A DNA stretch of 64,000 bases, taken from NCBI RefSeq assembly GCF_035645195.1, contig NZ_DASQNA010000041.1:186001-250000 (forward strand), in the 5' to 3' direction. The position numbers were made by a program, and so were the translations under genes. Below the pieces are notes generated by a model, which saw only the letters and a list, made by a program, of their open reading frames with translations, made no database searches and was not told the DNA's origin. This DNA comes from Paenibacillus sp. (GTDB lineage Bacteria > Bacillota > Bacilli > Paenibacillales > YIM-B00363). Positions 1 through 9,133 of the stretch are shown here, one piece after another. How positions within the stretch are numbered: position 1 is the stretch's first letter; the number at the start of each line of letters is the position of its first letter.

Positions 1-651
1 GAAAGCAAATATCCGTTCTCTCTGGAGAAAGACATCGTACAGGCGCTGCGCATGGGACGCAGCCAGGAGGCGGGCAAGCTCACCTCGGCGTTCCTGCAAG
101 AGCTGCAAACCGCGAGGGGGTCGGAATACGGCGTGCAGCAGGGTATGCTGCAGCTGTACGGCAGCCTGCGCCACGCGGTGCTCGAATCCGGGTTCGACGC
201 AGGCCGTTGGCTCGGCGGAGCGAACGGCTTCGGCGAGCTGTCGCAAATGCGCGAACCGGGCAAGATGCTTGAATGGATGAAGCGTCACATGATCGAACCG
301 TTCGTGAAGGAGCTCGAAGCGCGGGCGGATGCCGAAATGAAACGGATGGTCGATCAGACGGTCGCATATATCGACGAAAACTATTGGAAGGACATTTCGC
401 TCGAGCAGTGCGCCGATTTGGCGGGGACGACCCCCTATACGCTGAGCAAGTGGTTCAAGCAGACGACGGGCGTCAATTTTATCGACTATTTGACGAACGT
501 CCGCATCGAACGGGCGAAAACGCTCCTTCGCGAATCGGACAAAAAAATTAACGACATCGCGGAAGCGGTCGGTTACCAACAGAGCTATTTCAACCGTATC
601 TTCAAAAAGCAAGTCGGCGTGACGCCCGGCCAATACCGCGATATGACGTGA
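1..651 (+). CDS. AraC-family transcriptional regulator, C-terminal part (5' end outside window)
   Basis: The frame is open from base 1, so the 5' end of the gene lies outside the window; 216 residues are visible. The last ~100 residues form an AraC/XylS double helix-turn-helix: the first HTH is around LEQCADLAGTTPYTLSKWF and the second around INDIAEAVGYQQSYFNRIFK, ending with the family-typical VTPGQYRD. The preceding ~100 residues resemble the linker region of the regulator at 9134-10786, so the two are probably paralogues. It sits directly upstream of the ABC transporter genes and is likely their activator (inference). A terminator follows at 694-725. Confidence 0.93.
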   Translation, partial: ESKYPFSLEKDIVQALRMGRSQEAGKLTSAFLQELQTARGSEYGVQQGMLQLYGSLRHAVLESGFDAGRWLGGANGFGELSQMREPGKMLEWMKRHMIEPFVKELEARADAEMKRMVDQTVAYIDENYWKDISLEQCADLAGTTPYTLSKWFKQTTGVNFIDYLTNVRIERAKTLLRESDKKINDIAEAVGYQQSYFNRIFKKQVGVTPGQYRDMT

Positions 652-693
652 TCCGCAAGAAATGAAACATCCGACAAAAGAGTGCAATCGACA

Positions 694-725
694 GCGAAAG
701 GCCTTGATACGCAAGGCCTTTTCGC
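694..725 (+). terminator. Rho-independent terminator after the AraC gene
   Basis: The arms GCGAAAGGCCTTG and CAAGGCCTTTTCGC pair with one bulge around a 4-nt loop. It separates the regulator transcript from the transporter promoter just downstream. The T-run lies inside the 3' arm, so termination may be incomplete. Confidence 0.6.
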
Positions 726-741
726 TTGCAAAAATGTTGAA

Positions 742-771
742 TTGAAAGCGATCTCACCCTTGTTCCATACT
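742..771 (+). promoter_or_regulatory. Candidate sigma-A promoter of the oligosaccharide transporter operon
   Basis: TTGAAA (742-747) and CATACT (766-771) are separated by 18 bp, about 60 bp upstream of the permease start. The match is moderate, as expected for an activator-dependent promoter. The perfect cre box at 743-756 overlaps the -35 and spacer. Confidence 0.5.
743..756 (+). promoter_or_regulatory. cre box (CcpA operator)
   Basis: TGAAAGCGATCTCA matches the Bacillus cre consensus TGWAANCGNTNWCA at every position. It overlaps the -35 element of the putative transporter promoter, a location where CcpA binding would block RNA polymerase. This implies carbon catabolite repression of the rhamnogalacturonan operon. 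Confidence 0.75.
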
Positions 772-830
772 CAGGTTAACCGCAGCGGCGATGGCTGCCG
801 CGGGACTCAATACCCGAAAGGAGCATTCCG

Positions 831-1802
831 ATGAATTCGTCGCTGCCGTCATCCCATGAAGCTTACGCGACGCCGCACGCAACGATGCGCAAGGCGACGC
901 GGCCCTGGATCAGCAAGCTGAAGAGGGATCGTTGGTTATACCTTCTGTTGCTGCCCGGTCTACTGTATTTTATCGTTTTCAAATATTTGCCCATGTGGGG
1001 CGTGCTGATCGCATTTCAAAACTATTCGCCGTTTCTCGGCTTTTTCGGAAGCGACTGGATCGGCTTCGAGCATTTCCGGAATTTCTTCGCCAATCCGGAT
1101 TTCGAAAGATTGCTGCGCAACACGTTAATCTTGGCCGTATACGACTTAGCGTTTTTCTTCCCGGCTCCGATCATTATCGCGCTGCTGCTGAACGAAATTC
1201 GGATCGACATTTTCAAACGGTTCGTGCAAACGATGGTGTATGTGCCTCACTTCGTATCGATGGTGATCGTGGCGAGCATGACGTACGTCTTCCTGACGCC
1301 GAACGGCGGCATCCTGTACGAATTGATTGCGCTGATTACCGGTAAGCAAATCAATTTCCTCAGCGATCCGGCTTGGTTCCGCCCGTTAATCATTCTGCAA
1401 ATCATGTGGAAGGAGACGGGCTGGGGGACGATCATTTTTCTCGCCGCGCTCGCTTCGGTCGACGTAGAACAGTACGAAGCTGCGATCGTCGACGGCGCGA
1501 CTCGATTCCAACGGCTGCTTCATATTACGCTTCCCGCGATCAGCAGCACCATCGTCATTTTGTTGATCTTACGGATGGGGAACTTCCTAGACAACGGCTT
1601 TGAGCAAATTTTCCTGATGACGAACTCGCTGAACCGCTCCGTCGCCGATGTGTTCGATACGTATGTGTACTTCGTAGGCATTACGCAAGGCGCATTCAGT
1701 TACAGTACGGCGATCGGCTTATTCAAATCGCTCGTCGGCATCGTATTGATCTACGGCAGCAACTGGCTCGCGAAAAAGTTCGGACAAGAAGGCATTTTAT
1801 AG
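831..1802 (+). CDS. ABC transporter permease, LplB family (carbohydrate)
   Basis: 323-residue integral membrane protein with about six hydrophobic segments after a ~35-residue polar N-terminus. The permease EAA loop is at ~213-230 (QYEAAIVDGATRFQRLL). It matches LplB/YtcP-type permeases, which import oligosaccharides with a lipoprotein binding protein and usually share the MsmX-type ATPase encoded elsewhere; no ATPase gene is present here. AAAGGAG at 817-823 supports the start. It is first in an operon with 1823-2707 and 2769-4352. The neighbourhood suggests unsaturated rhamnogalacturonan oligosaccharides as substrate, by analogy with the B. subtilis yes/yet/lpl region. Confidence 0.92.
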   Translation: MNSSLPSSHEAYATPHATMRKATRPWISKLKRDRWLYLLLLPGLLYFIVFKYLPMWGVLIAFQNYSPFLGFFGSDWIGFEHFRNFFANPDFERLLRNTLILAVYDLAFFFPAPIIIALLLNEIRIDIFKRFVQTMVYVPHFVSMVIVASMTYVFLTPNGGILYELIALITGKQINFLSDPAWFRPLIILQIMWKETGWGTIIFLAALASVDVEQYEAAIVDGATRFQRLLHITLPAISSTIVILLILRMGNFLDNGFEQIFLMTNSLNRSVADVFDTYVYFVGITQGAFSYSTAIGLFKSLVGIVLIYGSNWLAKKFGQEGIL

Positions 1803-1822
1803 CGTCAAAGGGGTGAAACAAA

Positions 1823-2707
1823 ATGATCAGTAAACATGATTCGTTCATCGAAAAGATGTTTGATGGCGTGAACTATTTGCTCTTATTCATCTTTGCGCTC
1901 GTCACGGTGCTCCCGTTCGTCTACATTATCGCCGGGTCGTTCGCGACCGAGGCTGAATTAACGGCCCGGAAATTCTTTTTGTTCCCTCACGATCCGTCGA
2001 TCGCGGCGTACCAGTATATTTTCTCGACCGATACGATTTTTCGGGCAATGGGCAACTCCGTGATCATTACGGTATTCGGCACGTTAACGAACCTGGCGTT
2101 CACGCTGACGATGGCGTACTCCTTGTCCCGGAGAGACTTGATCGGCCGTAATTTCTTCATGAATATGATCATCTTTACGATGCTTTTCAGCGGCGGGATG
2201 ATTCCGTCGTACCTCATCGTGAAGGAGCTTGGGTTGTTGGACAGCTTTGCGGCGGTCATTCTTCCGGGGGCGATCAGCGCCTTCAATCTGATCGTCATTA
2301 AGAACTTCTTCCAAAATCTCCCCGCGGGATTGGAGGAATCGGCCCGGATCGACGGCTGTACCGATCTGGGCGTGCTATGGCGCATCGTCCTTCCGCTGTC
2401 GAAGCCGATTATCGCCACATTCGGGTTGTTTTACGCCGTAGGTCATTGGAACAACTTCTTCGCTGCGCTGCTCTATTTGAACGACCATAAGATGTGGCCG
2501 CTCCAGGTCATGCTGAGAGAGATCGTCATGCTGTCCCAGATGGCGGCCGGCGACATCAATAACATGGATCCGAATTTCGTGCAGCCGCCTGCGCAATCCG
2601 TGAAGATGGCGGTCATCGTGGTCGGCACGATTCCGATTCTCATGGTGTACCCGTTCTTGCAGAAGCATTTCGCCAAGGGTGTTCTGCTAGGCTCCATTAA
2701 GGGGTAG
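1823..2707 (+). CDS. ABC transporter permease, YtcP/LplC family (carbohydrate)
   Basis: 294-residue second permease of the importer, with about six transmembrane segments. The EAA loop is at ~171-190 (EESARIDGCTDLGVLWRI), and the C-terminus ends in LLGSIKG, typical of LplC/YtcP proteins. It lies 20 bp after the first permease with AAAGGGGTG upstream of the start, so the two are co-transcribed and should form the heterodimeric membrane channel. The partner is the lipoprotein at 2769-4352. Confidence 0.92.
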   Translation: MISKHDSFIEKMFDGVNYLLLFIFALVTVLPFVYIIAGSFATEAELTARKFFLFPHDPSIAAYQYIFSTDTIFRAMGNSVIITVFGTLTNLAFTLTMAYSLSRRDLIGRNFFMNMIIFTMLFSGGMIPSYLIVKELGLLDSFAAVILPGAISAFNLIVIKNFFQNLPAGLEESARIDGCTDLGVLWRIVLPLSKPIIATFGLFYAVGHWNNFFAALLYLNDHKMWPLQVMLREIVMLSQMAAGDINNMDPNFVQPPAQSVKMAVIVVGTIPILMVYPFLQKHFAKGVLLGSIKG

Positions 2708-2768
2708 ATTGTCGCCGACTGGCGATATCTATAGATAACTAGCTATAAAAAATAGGGAGGGCAAAAAC

Positions 2769-4352
2769 ATGTTGACGAATCAACGGACATCGAAAAAATC
2801 GCTCGCAATTTTGCTGGCTGCCGGAATGACGACGCTTGCGGCATGCTCCGGCAATTCGGGAACCGGCAGCGAGCCGGCGCCTTCGACAGGCGGGGATACG
2901 ACGCAATCGACGGACAACAAAGGCGCGGAGGCGCCAGCGAAGCAGGATCCGTTGAAGATCTCTTTCATGGTTCCAGGGTTCGATCCGGAAAACCTAGGTT
3001 ATCCGGACGATAACTCCGTCGTAATTAAGGCGATCGAGGAATATACGAACACCGACCTTTCGATGCAGTTCGTGCCGAACAGTACGTACGGCGACAAGAT
3101 GAATATTACGCTCGCATCGGGGGAGCTGCCTACGCTGATGGTCATCGACCCCAAAAACCCGAGCTTTATTAACGCGGCGCGAAACGGCGCATTTTGGGAA
3201 ATCGGACCGTATCTGAAGGACTACAAAAACCTTAGCCAGGCGAATCCTGTCGTGCTCAACAACACCAGCGTCGACGGGAAGATTTACGGCATCTACCGCG
3301 AACGCACGCTCGGCCGCATGGGGATGACGTTAAATGCGGATTGGATGAAAAAACTCGGTCTCGAAGCGCCGAAAACGATCGATGAATTTTACAATGTTTT
3401 GAAAGCGTTCAGCGAACAAGATCCGGACGGCAACGGGAAGGACGATACGTACGGCATCGTCATTACGAAATGGCACGGACCGTGGGACATTATGCAGGTA
3501 TGGTTCGGCGCGCCGAACAAGTGGGGCGAGGATGCGAACGGCAAGCTCGTGCCGACGCACATGACGCCGGAGTACAAGGAAGCGTTGAAGTTCTTCAAGA
3601 AGCTGTATGACGAAAAGCTTGTGAACGAAGACTTCGCGGTCATGGACTCGGCGGTATGGAACGATCCGTTCATCAACGGAGAGGCCGGCGTATTCGTCGA
3701 CGTAGCGGACAACGCCCGCCGACTCGACGACAAAATGCAGGAAAAATACGGGAAGCGCGACGAGCCGTATACGGCGGTGTTCCAAGCTCCGGTCGGTCCG
3801 AAGGGCCATCGCGACATGCCGACGTCGGGTTACGCGAACGTCATTGCGATTTCCAAAACCTCGATTAAAACCGAAGAGCAGTTGAAGCGCGTACTGACGT
3901 TCCTCGACCAGTTGAACGACGTGGAAATGCAAATGGTGCTGGAGTACGGCATCGAAGGGCGTCATTACAAGATGGAGAACGGTTTCGTCGTACCGATCGA
4001 AAGCAACGAACCGGGTCTTAAGAAAGAGCGCCTCAGCTTGAACCAAATGACGATGTATATCGGACCGGACCTTCCGACGCGCGAGGTGACGCCGATCAAC
4101 AAGATGATCACCGACGTTCAAAAGGCTAACGAACAAATCGTCGTCGCGAACCCGGCGGAGCCGCTGATCTCCGAAGTCTACTCGCAGAAGGGACAGCAGC
4201 TTGACAACATTATTTTGGATGCGCGCATCCAGTACATCGTCGGTCAAATCGACGACAACGGCCTGCAGGCCGCGCACGATCTGTGGCTCAAGACGGGCGG
4301 TCAGGAATATATCGACGAAATCAATAAGCTGTACGAGGCGTCGAAGCAATAA
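2769..4352 (+). CDS. Extracellular solute-binding lipoprotein (family 1, LplA-like)
   Basis: 527 residues. The signal peptide is followed by a lipobox (TLAAC, Cys ~26) and a low-complexity Ser/Thr/Gly linker, so it should be lipid-anchored on the outer face of the membrane. The size (~500-550 aa) and the motif DPDGNGKDDTYGI fit the large LplA/YtcQ-type binding proteins that feed LplB/YtcP permeases. AGGGAGGG precedes the start. A hairpin with a short T-run directly follows the gene and may leave this transcript more abundant than the downstream catabolic genes. Probable ligand: rhamnogalacturonan-derived oligosaccharides (context). Confidence 0.92.
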   Translation: MLTNQRTSKKSLAILLAAGMTTLAACSGNSGTGSEPAPSTGGDTTQSTDNKGAEAPAKQDPLKISFMVPGFDPENLGYPDDNSVVIKAIEEYTNTDLSMQFVPNSTYGDKMNITLASGELPTLMVIDPKNPSFINAARNGAFWEIGPYLKDYKNLSQANPVVLNNTSVDGKIYGIYRERTLGRMGMTLNADWMKKLGLEAPKTIDEFYNVLKAFSEQDPDGNGKDDTYGIVITKWHGPWDIMQVWFGAPNKWGEDANGKLVPTHMTPEYKEALKFFKKLYDEKLVNEDFAVMDSAVWNDPFINGEAGVFVDVADNARRLDDKMQEKYGKRDEPYTAVFQAPVGPKGHRDMPTSGYANVIAISKTSIKTEEQLKRVLTFLDQLNDVEMQMVLEYGIEGRHYKMENGFVVPIESNEPGLKKERLSLNQMTMYIGPDLPTREVTPINKMITDVQKANEQIVVANPAEPLISEVYSQKGQQLDNIILDARIQYIVGQIDDNGLQAAHDLWLKTGGQEYIDEINKLYEASKQ

Positions 4353-4358
4353 TACGCC

Positions 4359-4398
4359 GGACAGTGCTGCGGCCGATAGGCTGCGGCACTGTCCCTTT
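4359..4398 (+). terminator. Terminator-like hairpin between transporter and catabolic genes
   Basis: A 15-bp stem with two G-U wobbles (GACAGTGCTGCGGCC with GGCTGCGGCACTGTC) is followed by CCCTTTT. It lies in the 67-bp gap before the next gene, which has no obvious promoter, so partial read-through is likely. It would set the ratio of binding protein to enzymes. Confidence 0.6.
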
Positions 4399-4419
4399 TG
4401 AGGGGAGCGGTGGGAAACG

Positions 4420-5676
4420 GTGGAAACGAGAACTTCAGCGCTGCTCGGCACCATCGATATCCGGGCGGCGGGCGTAAGGAACAAGCTGCTGCTCGGCGAC
4501 TTGAACGGGGACGGCCGGATGGAGCTCTTGATGGCGCAGCCCGACGGCGGCATCGACGACCGGTACGTGCCGCATCAAGTGATTTGCTTGACGGCGTTCG
4601 ATCTGGATGGCAGGCTGATATGGCAGGTCGGAAAGCCCGATCCGCAATGCGGCAAAGCCGGATCCGATTATCCGGTGCAAATTTACGATATCGACGGCGA
4701 CGGGGCGCTCGAGGTGCTGTGCGTGATGGGGAAACGGTTCCTCGTCCTAGAAGGCGCGACGGGCAAGGTCAAGGCGTCCTACGCGCTGCCGGCGGACGAG
4801 GCGCATGACTGCATTATCATCGCGAATTTACGAGGCGGCCCGCGGCCGCGCGACATCATTCTGAAGGACCGGTACCGGCGCATGTGGGCGATGACGGATA
4901 CGTTCGAGCCGCTGTGGACGCATGAAGGCAATCCCGGCCATTTCCCGTGGGCGCATGACGTGAACGGCGACGGCCGCGACGAGGTGATGGCGGGCTACGA
5001 TCTGCTGGACGCCGACGGGCGGAAGCTGTGGTCATGCCGCGATCTCGAAGATCATGCGGACTGCATCTGGGTCGGCGACGTGAACGGTGACGGGACGAAC
5101 GAGCTCGTCATCGGCGGAAGCGTGACCGTCATGTACGCCCCGGACGGGCGCGAGCTATGGCGGTACGCCGGATCGATCGAGTCGCAGCACGTCGCGCTCG
5201 GCAAATTCCGCGCGGACGTGCCGGGGCTGCAAATCGCCGGACTCGACCGCATCGAGCGGGGAGATGCCGGCGTTCCGACCCGAGGGAAGGACGCGATGTT
5301 CCTGCTCGACGGGGAAGGCAGGGAGCTGTGGAAGGAGGAGCGGACGACGAGCGGCTGGCTGACGATCGTCGAAACGATGCGCGGCTGGGACGGCGGCCCG
5401 CTCGATCACATTCTCGCCTACCGCCGCGGCGGCGGCATCTTCCCGACGCTGTACGACGGCCATATGAACGCGGTCGTATCGTTCCCGGTCGACGGGTACG
5501 CCGCGCATGCCGACTTGGTCGGCTCGGGCAAGGAGCAGGTGTTGATCTATACCGACGACGAGGTAACGATCTTCGGCGCCGAGCCGACGGCGCTCGAGGC
5601 GCGGAACCCGGGCCGCGCGCTGCCGCAGCCGAAGCGGCTGTACAGCTCGACGCTGTATCCCGGCGGAGAATATTAG
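4420..5676 (+). CDS. FG-GAP/VCBS-type beta-propeller protein, PL11-related, cytoplasmic
   Basis: 418 residues starting at GTG (AGGGGAG 13 bp upstream). Repeated calcium-binding loops are visible: DLNGDGRMEL, DIDGDGALEV, DVNGDGRDEV and DVNGDGTNEL. Such loops occur in FG-GAP propellers and in the eight-bladed propeller of PL11 rhamnogalacturonan lyases. There is no signal peptide, unlike the secreted PL11 at 11162-13480, so it should act inside the cell on imported oligosaccharides. It is shorter than PL11 enzymes (~600 aa), and I cannot confirm that catalytic residues are conserved; it could be a non-catalytic relative. Confidence 0.7.
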   Translation: METRTSALLGTIDIRAAGVRNKLLLGDLNGDGRMELLMAQPDGGIDDRYVPHQVICLTAFDLDGRLIWQVGKPDPQCGKAGSDYPVQIYDIDGDGALEVLCVMGKRFLVLEGATGKVKASYALPADEAHDCIIIANLRGGPRPRDIILKDRYRRMWAMTDTFEPLWTHEGNPGHFPWAHDVNGDGRDEVMAGYDLLDADGRKLWSCRDLEDHADCIWVGDVNGDGTNELVIGGSVTVMYAPDGRELWRYAGSIESQHVALGKFRADVPGLQIAGLDRIERGDAGVPTRGKDAMFLLDGEGRELWKEERTTSGWLTIVETMRGWDGGPLDHILAYRRGGGIFPTLYDGHMNAVVSFPVDGYAAHADLVGSGKEQVLIYTDDEVTIFGAEPTALEARNPGRALPQPKRLYSSTLYPGGEY

Positions 5677-5704
5677 AGACGGTTATAGAAGGAGGACTGC
5701 AGGC

Positions 5705-6412
5705 GTGCTGCAATATGAAAAAACGGAGCTGCTGTATCGAAACGCGCTGGCAGAGGCGTCGGACGTGCGGGATTTCGTCATGGAGGGAGACGGCGCGGTC
5801 ACGTTCCCGCTCGGCCGCATGCGGCTCGAGAGCAGGCGCGACCCCGCCGAAGGCCAGGCGGCCAATATCGTATTTTGGTGTCCCGAGACGTTCCCGGACG
5901 ATGTCGCCATAAGCTGGAGCTTCTGGCCGGTGCGGGACCCGGGTCTTGCGATTTTGTTCTTCGCAGCTAGCGGGCGGAACGGCGAGCATGTGCTGGACGA
6001 GTCGCTGGCGCCGCGAAGCGGGCCGTACGACCAGTATCACCATGGGGACATCAACGCGTACCATGTGTCGTATTTCCGACGCATGTACGAATCGGAGCGG
6101 CGGTTTCAGACGTGTAATTTGCGCAAAAGCTACGGCTTCCACTTGGTCGCGCAGGGCGCGGATCCGATTCCGCATATCAACGATTGCGATCCGCCGTACC
6201 GGATCGAGGTCGCGAAGCTCGGCAACCATGTATCGTTCTCGATCGACGGACTGCCTATATTTCATTACATCGACGACGGCGAGCACGGGCCGCCGCTCGG
6301 CGCCGGCAGCGTCGGCTTCCGGCAAATGGCGCCGCTGATCGCGGAATACGCCGATTTGCAAATCCATCGCATCCGCGGCGAAGCGGCATGCGGCGAGGAG
6401 GACTCACAATGA
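5705..6412 (+). CDS. DUF1961 family protein (YesU-like)
   Basis: 235 residues from a GTG start with GGAGG upstream. It resembles the DUF1961 family, to which B. subtilis YesU in the rhamnogalacturonan operon belongs: a beta-sandwich, lectin/glucanase-like protein with segments such as HGDINAYHVSYFRR and a C-terminal GSVGFRQM...AEYADLQIHRI. No signal peptide, so it is cytoplasmic. The stop overlaps the next start (ATGA), indicating translational coupling with the exo-lyase. Its biochemical role is unproven; context suggests processing of rhamnogalacturonan oligomers. Confidence 0.75.
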   Translation: MLQYEKTELLYRNALAEASDVRDFVMEGDGAVTFPLGRMRLESRRDPAEGQAANIVFWCPETFPDDVAISWSFWPVRDPGLAILFFAASGRNGEHVLDESLAPRSGPYDQYHHGDINAYHVSYFRRMYESERRFQTCNLRKSYGFHLVAQGADPIPHINDCDPPYRIEVAKLGNHVSFSIDGLPIFHYIDDGEHGPPLGAGSVGFRQMAPLIAEYADLQIHRIRGEAACGEEDSQ

Positions 6413-9018
6413 CAAACTCGATTCAAGCTCCTGCGACAACGGTGCCCTTGCGCTGGCTGGGCGGCGAGCTGCCCGCTTGCGCGGCCGGGACGACATGGGG
6501 CGTCCCTTGGGCGAAAGGCGCGCTGTCCCGCGAGGACGCGTTCGCGCTGCGCGCGGCGGACGGCGGCGCCGTTCCGGTGCAGAGCTGGCCGACGGCGTAT
6601 TGGCCGGACGGCAGCGTGAAATGGACGGCGCATGCGGCGTCGTTCGCGGGAGGCGCCGCGGGAGCGGGCTTCGCGCTGGAGCGGACGACGGCCGGCTCGG
6701 CGAATCCGGGCGGGGCGACCGTCTCGGTAACGGACGGCGACGGCGACATCGAGGTCGACACCGGCGCGATTCGCTGCCGCATTCCCCGCACCGGTTCTTC
6801 GATCATCCGCGATATCGTGCGCGGAGAGGAGCGCATCTGCTCAGGCGCGAAGCTGGTCGGCATTCGGGAGGCGCGGCGGACGGACGGCGGCGTAAACACG
6901 ACCGCGGAGGAGCCGTTCGTCAGCGAAGTGGCCGGCGCGAAGGTCGAGCAAGCGGGGCCGGTGCGCGCGGTCGTGAAGGTGACGGGACGGCACCGCGTCG
7001 AAGCCGGCGGACGGAAATGGCTGCCGTTCGTCGTGCGGCTGTATTTTTATGCGGGGCTCGAGTCGGTGCGCGTCGTCCATACGTTCACGTACGACGGCAA
7101 TCCGCATCAAGACTACATTAAGGGTCTCGGCGTCTCCTTCAGCGTGCCGCTGCGGGGGCCGCTGTACAACCGGCATGTCCGGCTCGCGGGCGACGACGGC
7201 TGGTTCGCCGAATCGCCGAAAGGGCTCGAGACGTTCCGGACGCGCGACCGGTATCAGGAGCTGTACCGCCGTCAGACGGCGGGGGAGCGCATCGCGTTCG
7301 ACGAGGCGCAGGACGCCGATTTCCTGAAGCTGATCGACGATTCCCCGGTGTGGAACGGGTTTAAGCTCGTGCAGCATACGGCGGACTCGTACACCGTTCT
7401 GAAGCGCACGAAAGAAGGCTGCAGCTGGATTCGCGCCGCCGTCGGCCGCCGCGCGGGCGGCTTCGCGTACGCCGGCGGGGAAGGCGGCGGGCTCGCGGTC
7501 GGGCTGCGCCACTTCTGGCAGAAGGCGCCGACGGCGCTCGAGGCGGAGGCGATGTCGGCGAACGAAGCTTCGTTGACCGCGTGGCTCTGGTCGCCGGACG
7601 CGCCGGCGATGGACTTGCGCCATTACGATACAGAGACGCATGTCTTGTCCTGCTACGAAGGCGCGGACGAAATGCGCAGCACGCCGTACGGCATCGCGAA
7701 CACGAACGAGCTGACGCTCTGGTGCTGCGAATCGACGCCGGATCTGTCCGCGCTCGATGCATACGCTTCCGTGAAAGAATCGCCGCCGCTTCTGATCGCG
7801 GATCCGGAGACGTACCACGGCACGAAAACGCTCGGCGTCTGGAGTCTGCCGGACCGGGGCACGCCGCTGAAAGCGAAGCTGGAGGACGCGCTCGACGGGT
7901 TGGTCGCCTTCTACATGGAGGAGGTCGAACAGCGCGGCTGGTACGGCTTCTGGGATTACGGCGACGTCATGCACAGCTACGACACGGTCCGCCACACATG
8001 GCGCTACGACATCGGCGGCTGCGCTTGGCAAAACACGGAGCTCGCGCCGAACATGTGGCTGTGGTACATGTTCCTCCGCTCGGGGCGCGAGGACGTATTC
8101 CGCTTCGCCGAGGCGATGACGCGCCATACGAGCGAAGTGGATGCGTATCATATCGGCGAATACGCGGGGCTCGGGTCTCGCCATAACGTGCTGCACTGGG
8201 GCTGCGGCTGCAAGGAAGCGCGCATCGCAATGGCCGGTCTGCACCGCTACTACTATTATTTGACGGCGGACGAGCGGATCGGCGACTTGATGGACGCGGT
8301 CAAGGACGCCGACTTCGCGCTGCTCGGCCTCGACCCGATGCGCGCTTACTATCCGAAGGACGAGTTCCCGACGCACGCGCGCAGCGGACCCGACTGGGCG
8401 GCGTTCTGCTCCAACTGGCTCACGCAGTGGGAGCGGCACGAGGATACGGCGTACCGCGACAAGATGCTCGTCGGCATCGAATGCTTGAAGAAGATGCCGC
8501 ATCGGCTGCTGACCGGTCCCGTCTTCGGCTACGATCCGAAAACGGGCGAAATGCACTATTTCGGCGACGAAAACTACGGGCATCATCTGATCATCTGCAT
8601 GGGCGGGGCGCAAATTTGGACGGAGCTCGCGGGGCTGATCGACGATCCGGAATGGGCCGACATGGTCGCGGAATTCGGAGCGTTCTATACGTTGCCGGCC
8701 GAGGAGAAGGCGCGGCGGACGAACGGCGCCATCCGCGGCAAGGATTGGAACATTCCGATGCTCGCGACGACGATGATGGCGTTCGCGGCCGCGCACCGGG
8801 GCGACCGGGAGCTGGCGCGGGAGACGTGGTCGCTGCTGCTGGAGCAGTTCACGCATTGGACCGTTCCTCTTCCGTTCGAGACGACGCCGGTGCCTCGCGG
8901 CGAATATGTAAGGAATATTCAAGAGCTCCCTTGGATTTCGACGAATACGGCATCGCAGTGGTCGATCAACGTCATCGTTTGTATGGCTCTGATCGGCGAC
9001 CAATTGGAAGAAGCATAA
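6409..9018 (+). CDS. YetA-like exo-rhamnogalacturonan lyase family protein (PL26-like)
   Basis: 869 residues from ATG 6409, chosen because GGCGAGGAGG lies 8 bp upstream and because it overlaps the previous stop as ATGA; the longer in-frame extension runs through the preceding gene. Length and layout match YetA of B. subtilis (~857 aa) and the exo-rhamnogalacturonan lyase family (PcRGLX-type domains): an N-terminal beta-rich domain, then an (alpha/alpha) barrel rich in Trp/Tyr and His (e.g. YGFWDYGDVMHSYD, GSRHNVLHWGCGCKE). No signal peptide, so it is intracellular. Predicted to release unsaturated galacturonosyl-rhamnose from imported oligosaccharides; catalytic assignment rests on family membership. 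Confidence 0.75.
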   Translation: MTNSIQAPATTVPLRWLGGELPACAAGTTWGVPWAKGALSREDAFALRAADGGAVPVQSWPTAYWPDGSVKWTAHAASFAGGAAGAGFALERTTAGSANPGGATVSVTDGDGDIEVDTGAIRCRIPRTGSSIIRDIVRGEERICSGAKLVGIREARRTDGGVNTTAEEPFVSEVAGAKVEQAGPVRAVVKVTGRHRVEAGGRKWLPFVVRLYFYAGLESVRVVHTFTYDGNPHQDYIKGLGVSFSVPLRGPLYNRHVRLAGDDGWFAESPKGLETFRTRDRYQELYRRQTAGERIAFDEAQDADFLKLIDDSPVWNGFKLVQHTADSYTVLKRTKEGCSWIRAAVGRRAGGFAYAGGEGGGLAVGLRHFWQKAPTALEAEAMSANEASLTAWLWSPDAPAMDLRHYDTETHVLSCYEGADEMRSTPYGIANTNELTLWCCESTPDLSALDAYASVKESPPLLIADPETYHGTKTLGVWSLPDRGTPLKAKLEDALDGLVAFYMEEVEQRGWYGFWDYGDVMHSYDTVRHTWRYDIGGCAWQNTELAPNMWLWYMFLRSGREDVFRFAEAMTRHTSEVDAYHIGEYAGLGSRHNVLHWGCGCKEARIAMAGLHRYYYYLTADERIGDLMDAVKDADFALLGLDPMRAYYPKDEFPTHARSGPDWAAFCSNWLTQWERHEDTAYRDKMLVGIECLKKMPHRLLTGPVFGYDPKTGEMHYFGDENYGHHLIICMGGAQIWTELAGLIDDPEWADMVAEFGAFYTLPAEEKARRTNGAIRGKDWNIPMLATTMMAFAAAHRGDRELARETWSLLLEQFTHWTVPLPFETTPVPRGEYVRNIQELPWISTNTASQWSINVIVCMALIGDQLEEA

Positions 9019-9036
9019 CGAATTGTTCGATCGTAC

Positions 9037-9075
9037 ACACGGATGTCACGCTGGCGCGGCATCCGTGTTCCATTT
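9037..9075 (+). terminator. Terminator closing the transporter/lyase operon
   Basis: ACACGGATG and CATCCGTGT form a perfect 9-bp stem around a 14-nt loop, followed by a T-containing stretch (TCCATTT). It lies just after the 6409-9018 stop. Confidence 0.55.
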
Positions 9076-9133
9076 GGACCGCCGCGGGCGGTTCGCACGG
9101 AGGAATGAAAATCACACGAAACGGGTGGTGTTC

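Noticed and set aside
3330-4553. 407-codon minus-strand frame opposite the binding-protein gene
   Set aside because: It is a GC-rich antisense shadow of a clear lipoprotein gene; the translation is Arg/Val/Asp-rich with no domain and no ribosome binding site. The same applies to the other long opposite-strand frames.
6184-6408. Longer N-terminus for the YetA-like protein
   Set aside because: This extension lies within the DUF1961 gene in another frame; ATG 6409 has a good ribosome binding site and a coupled overlap.
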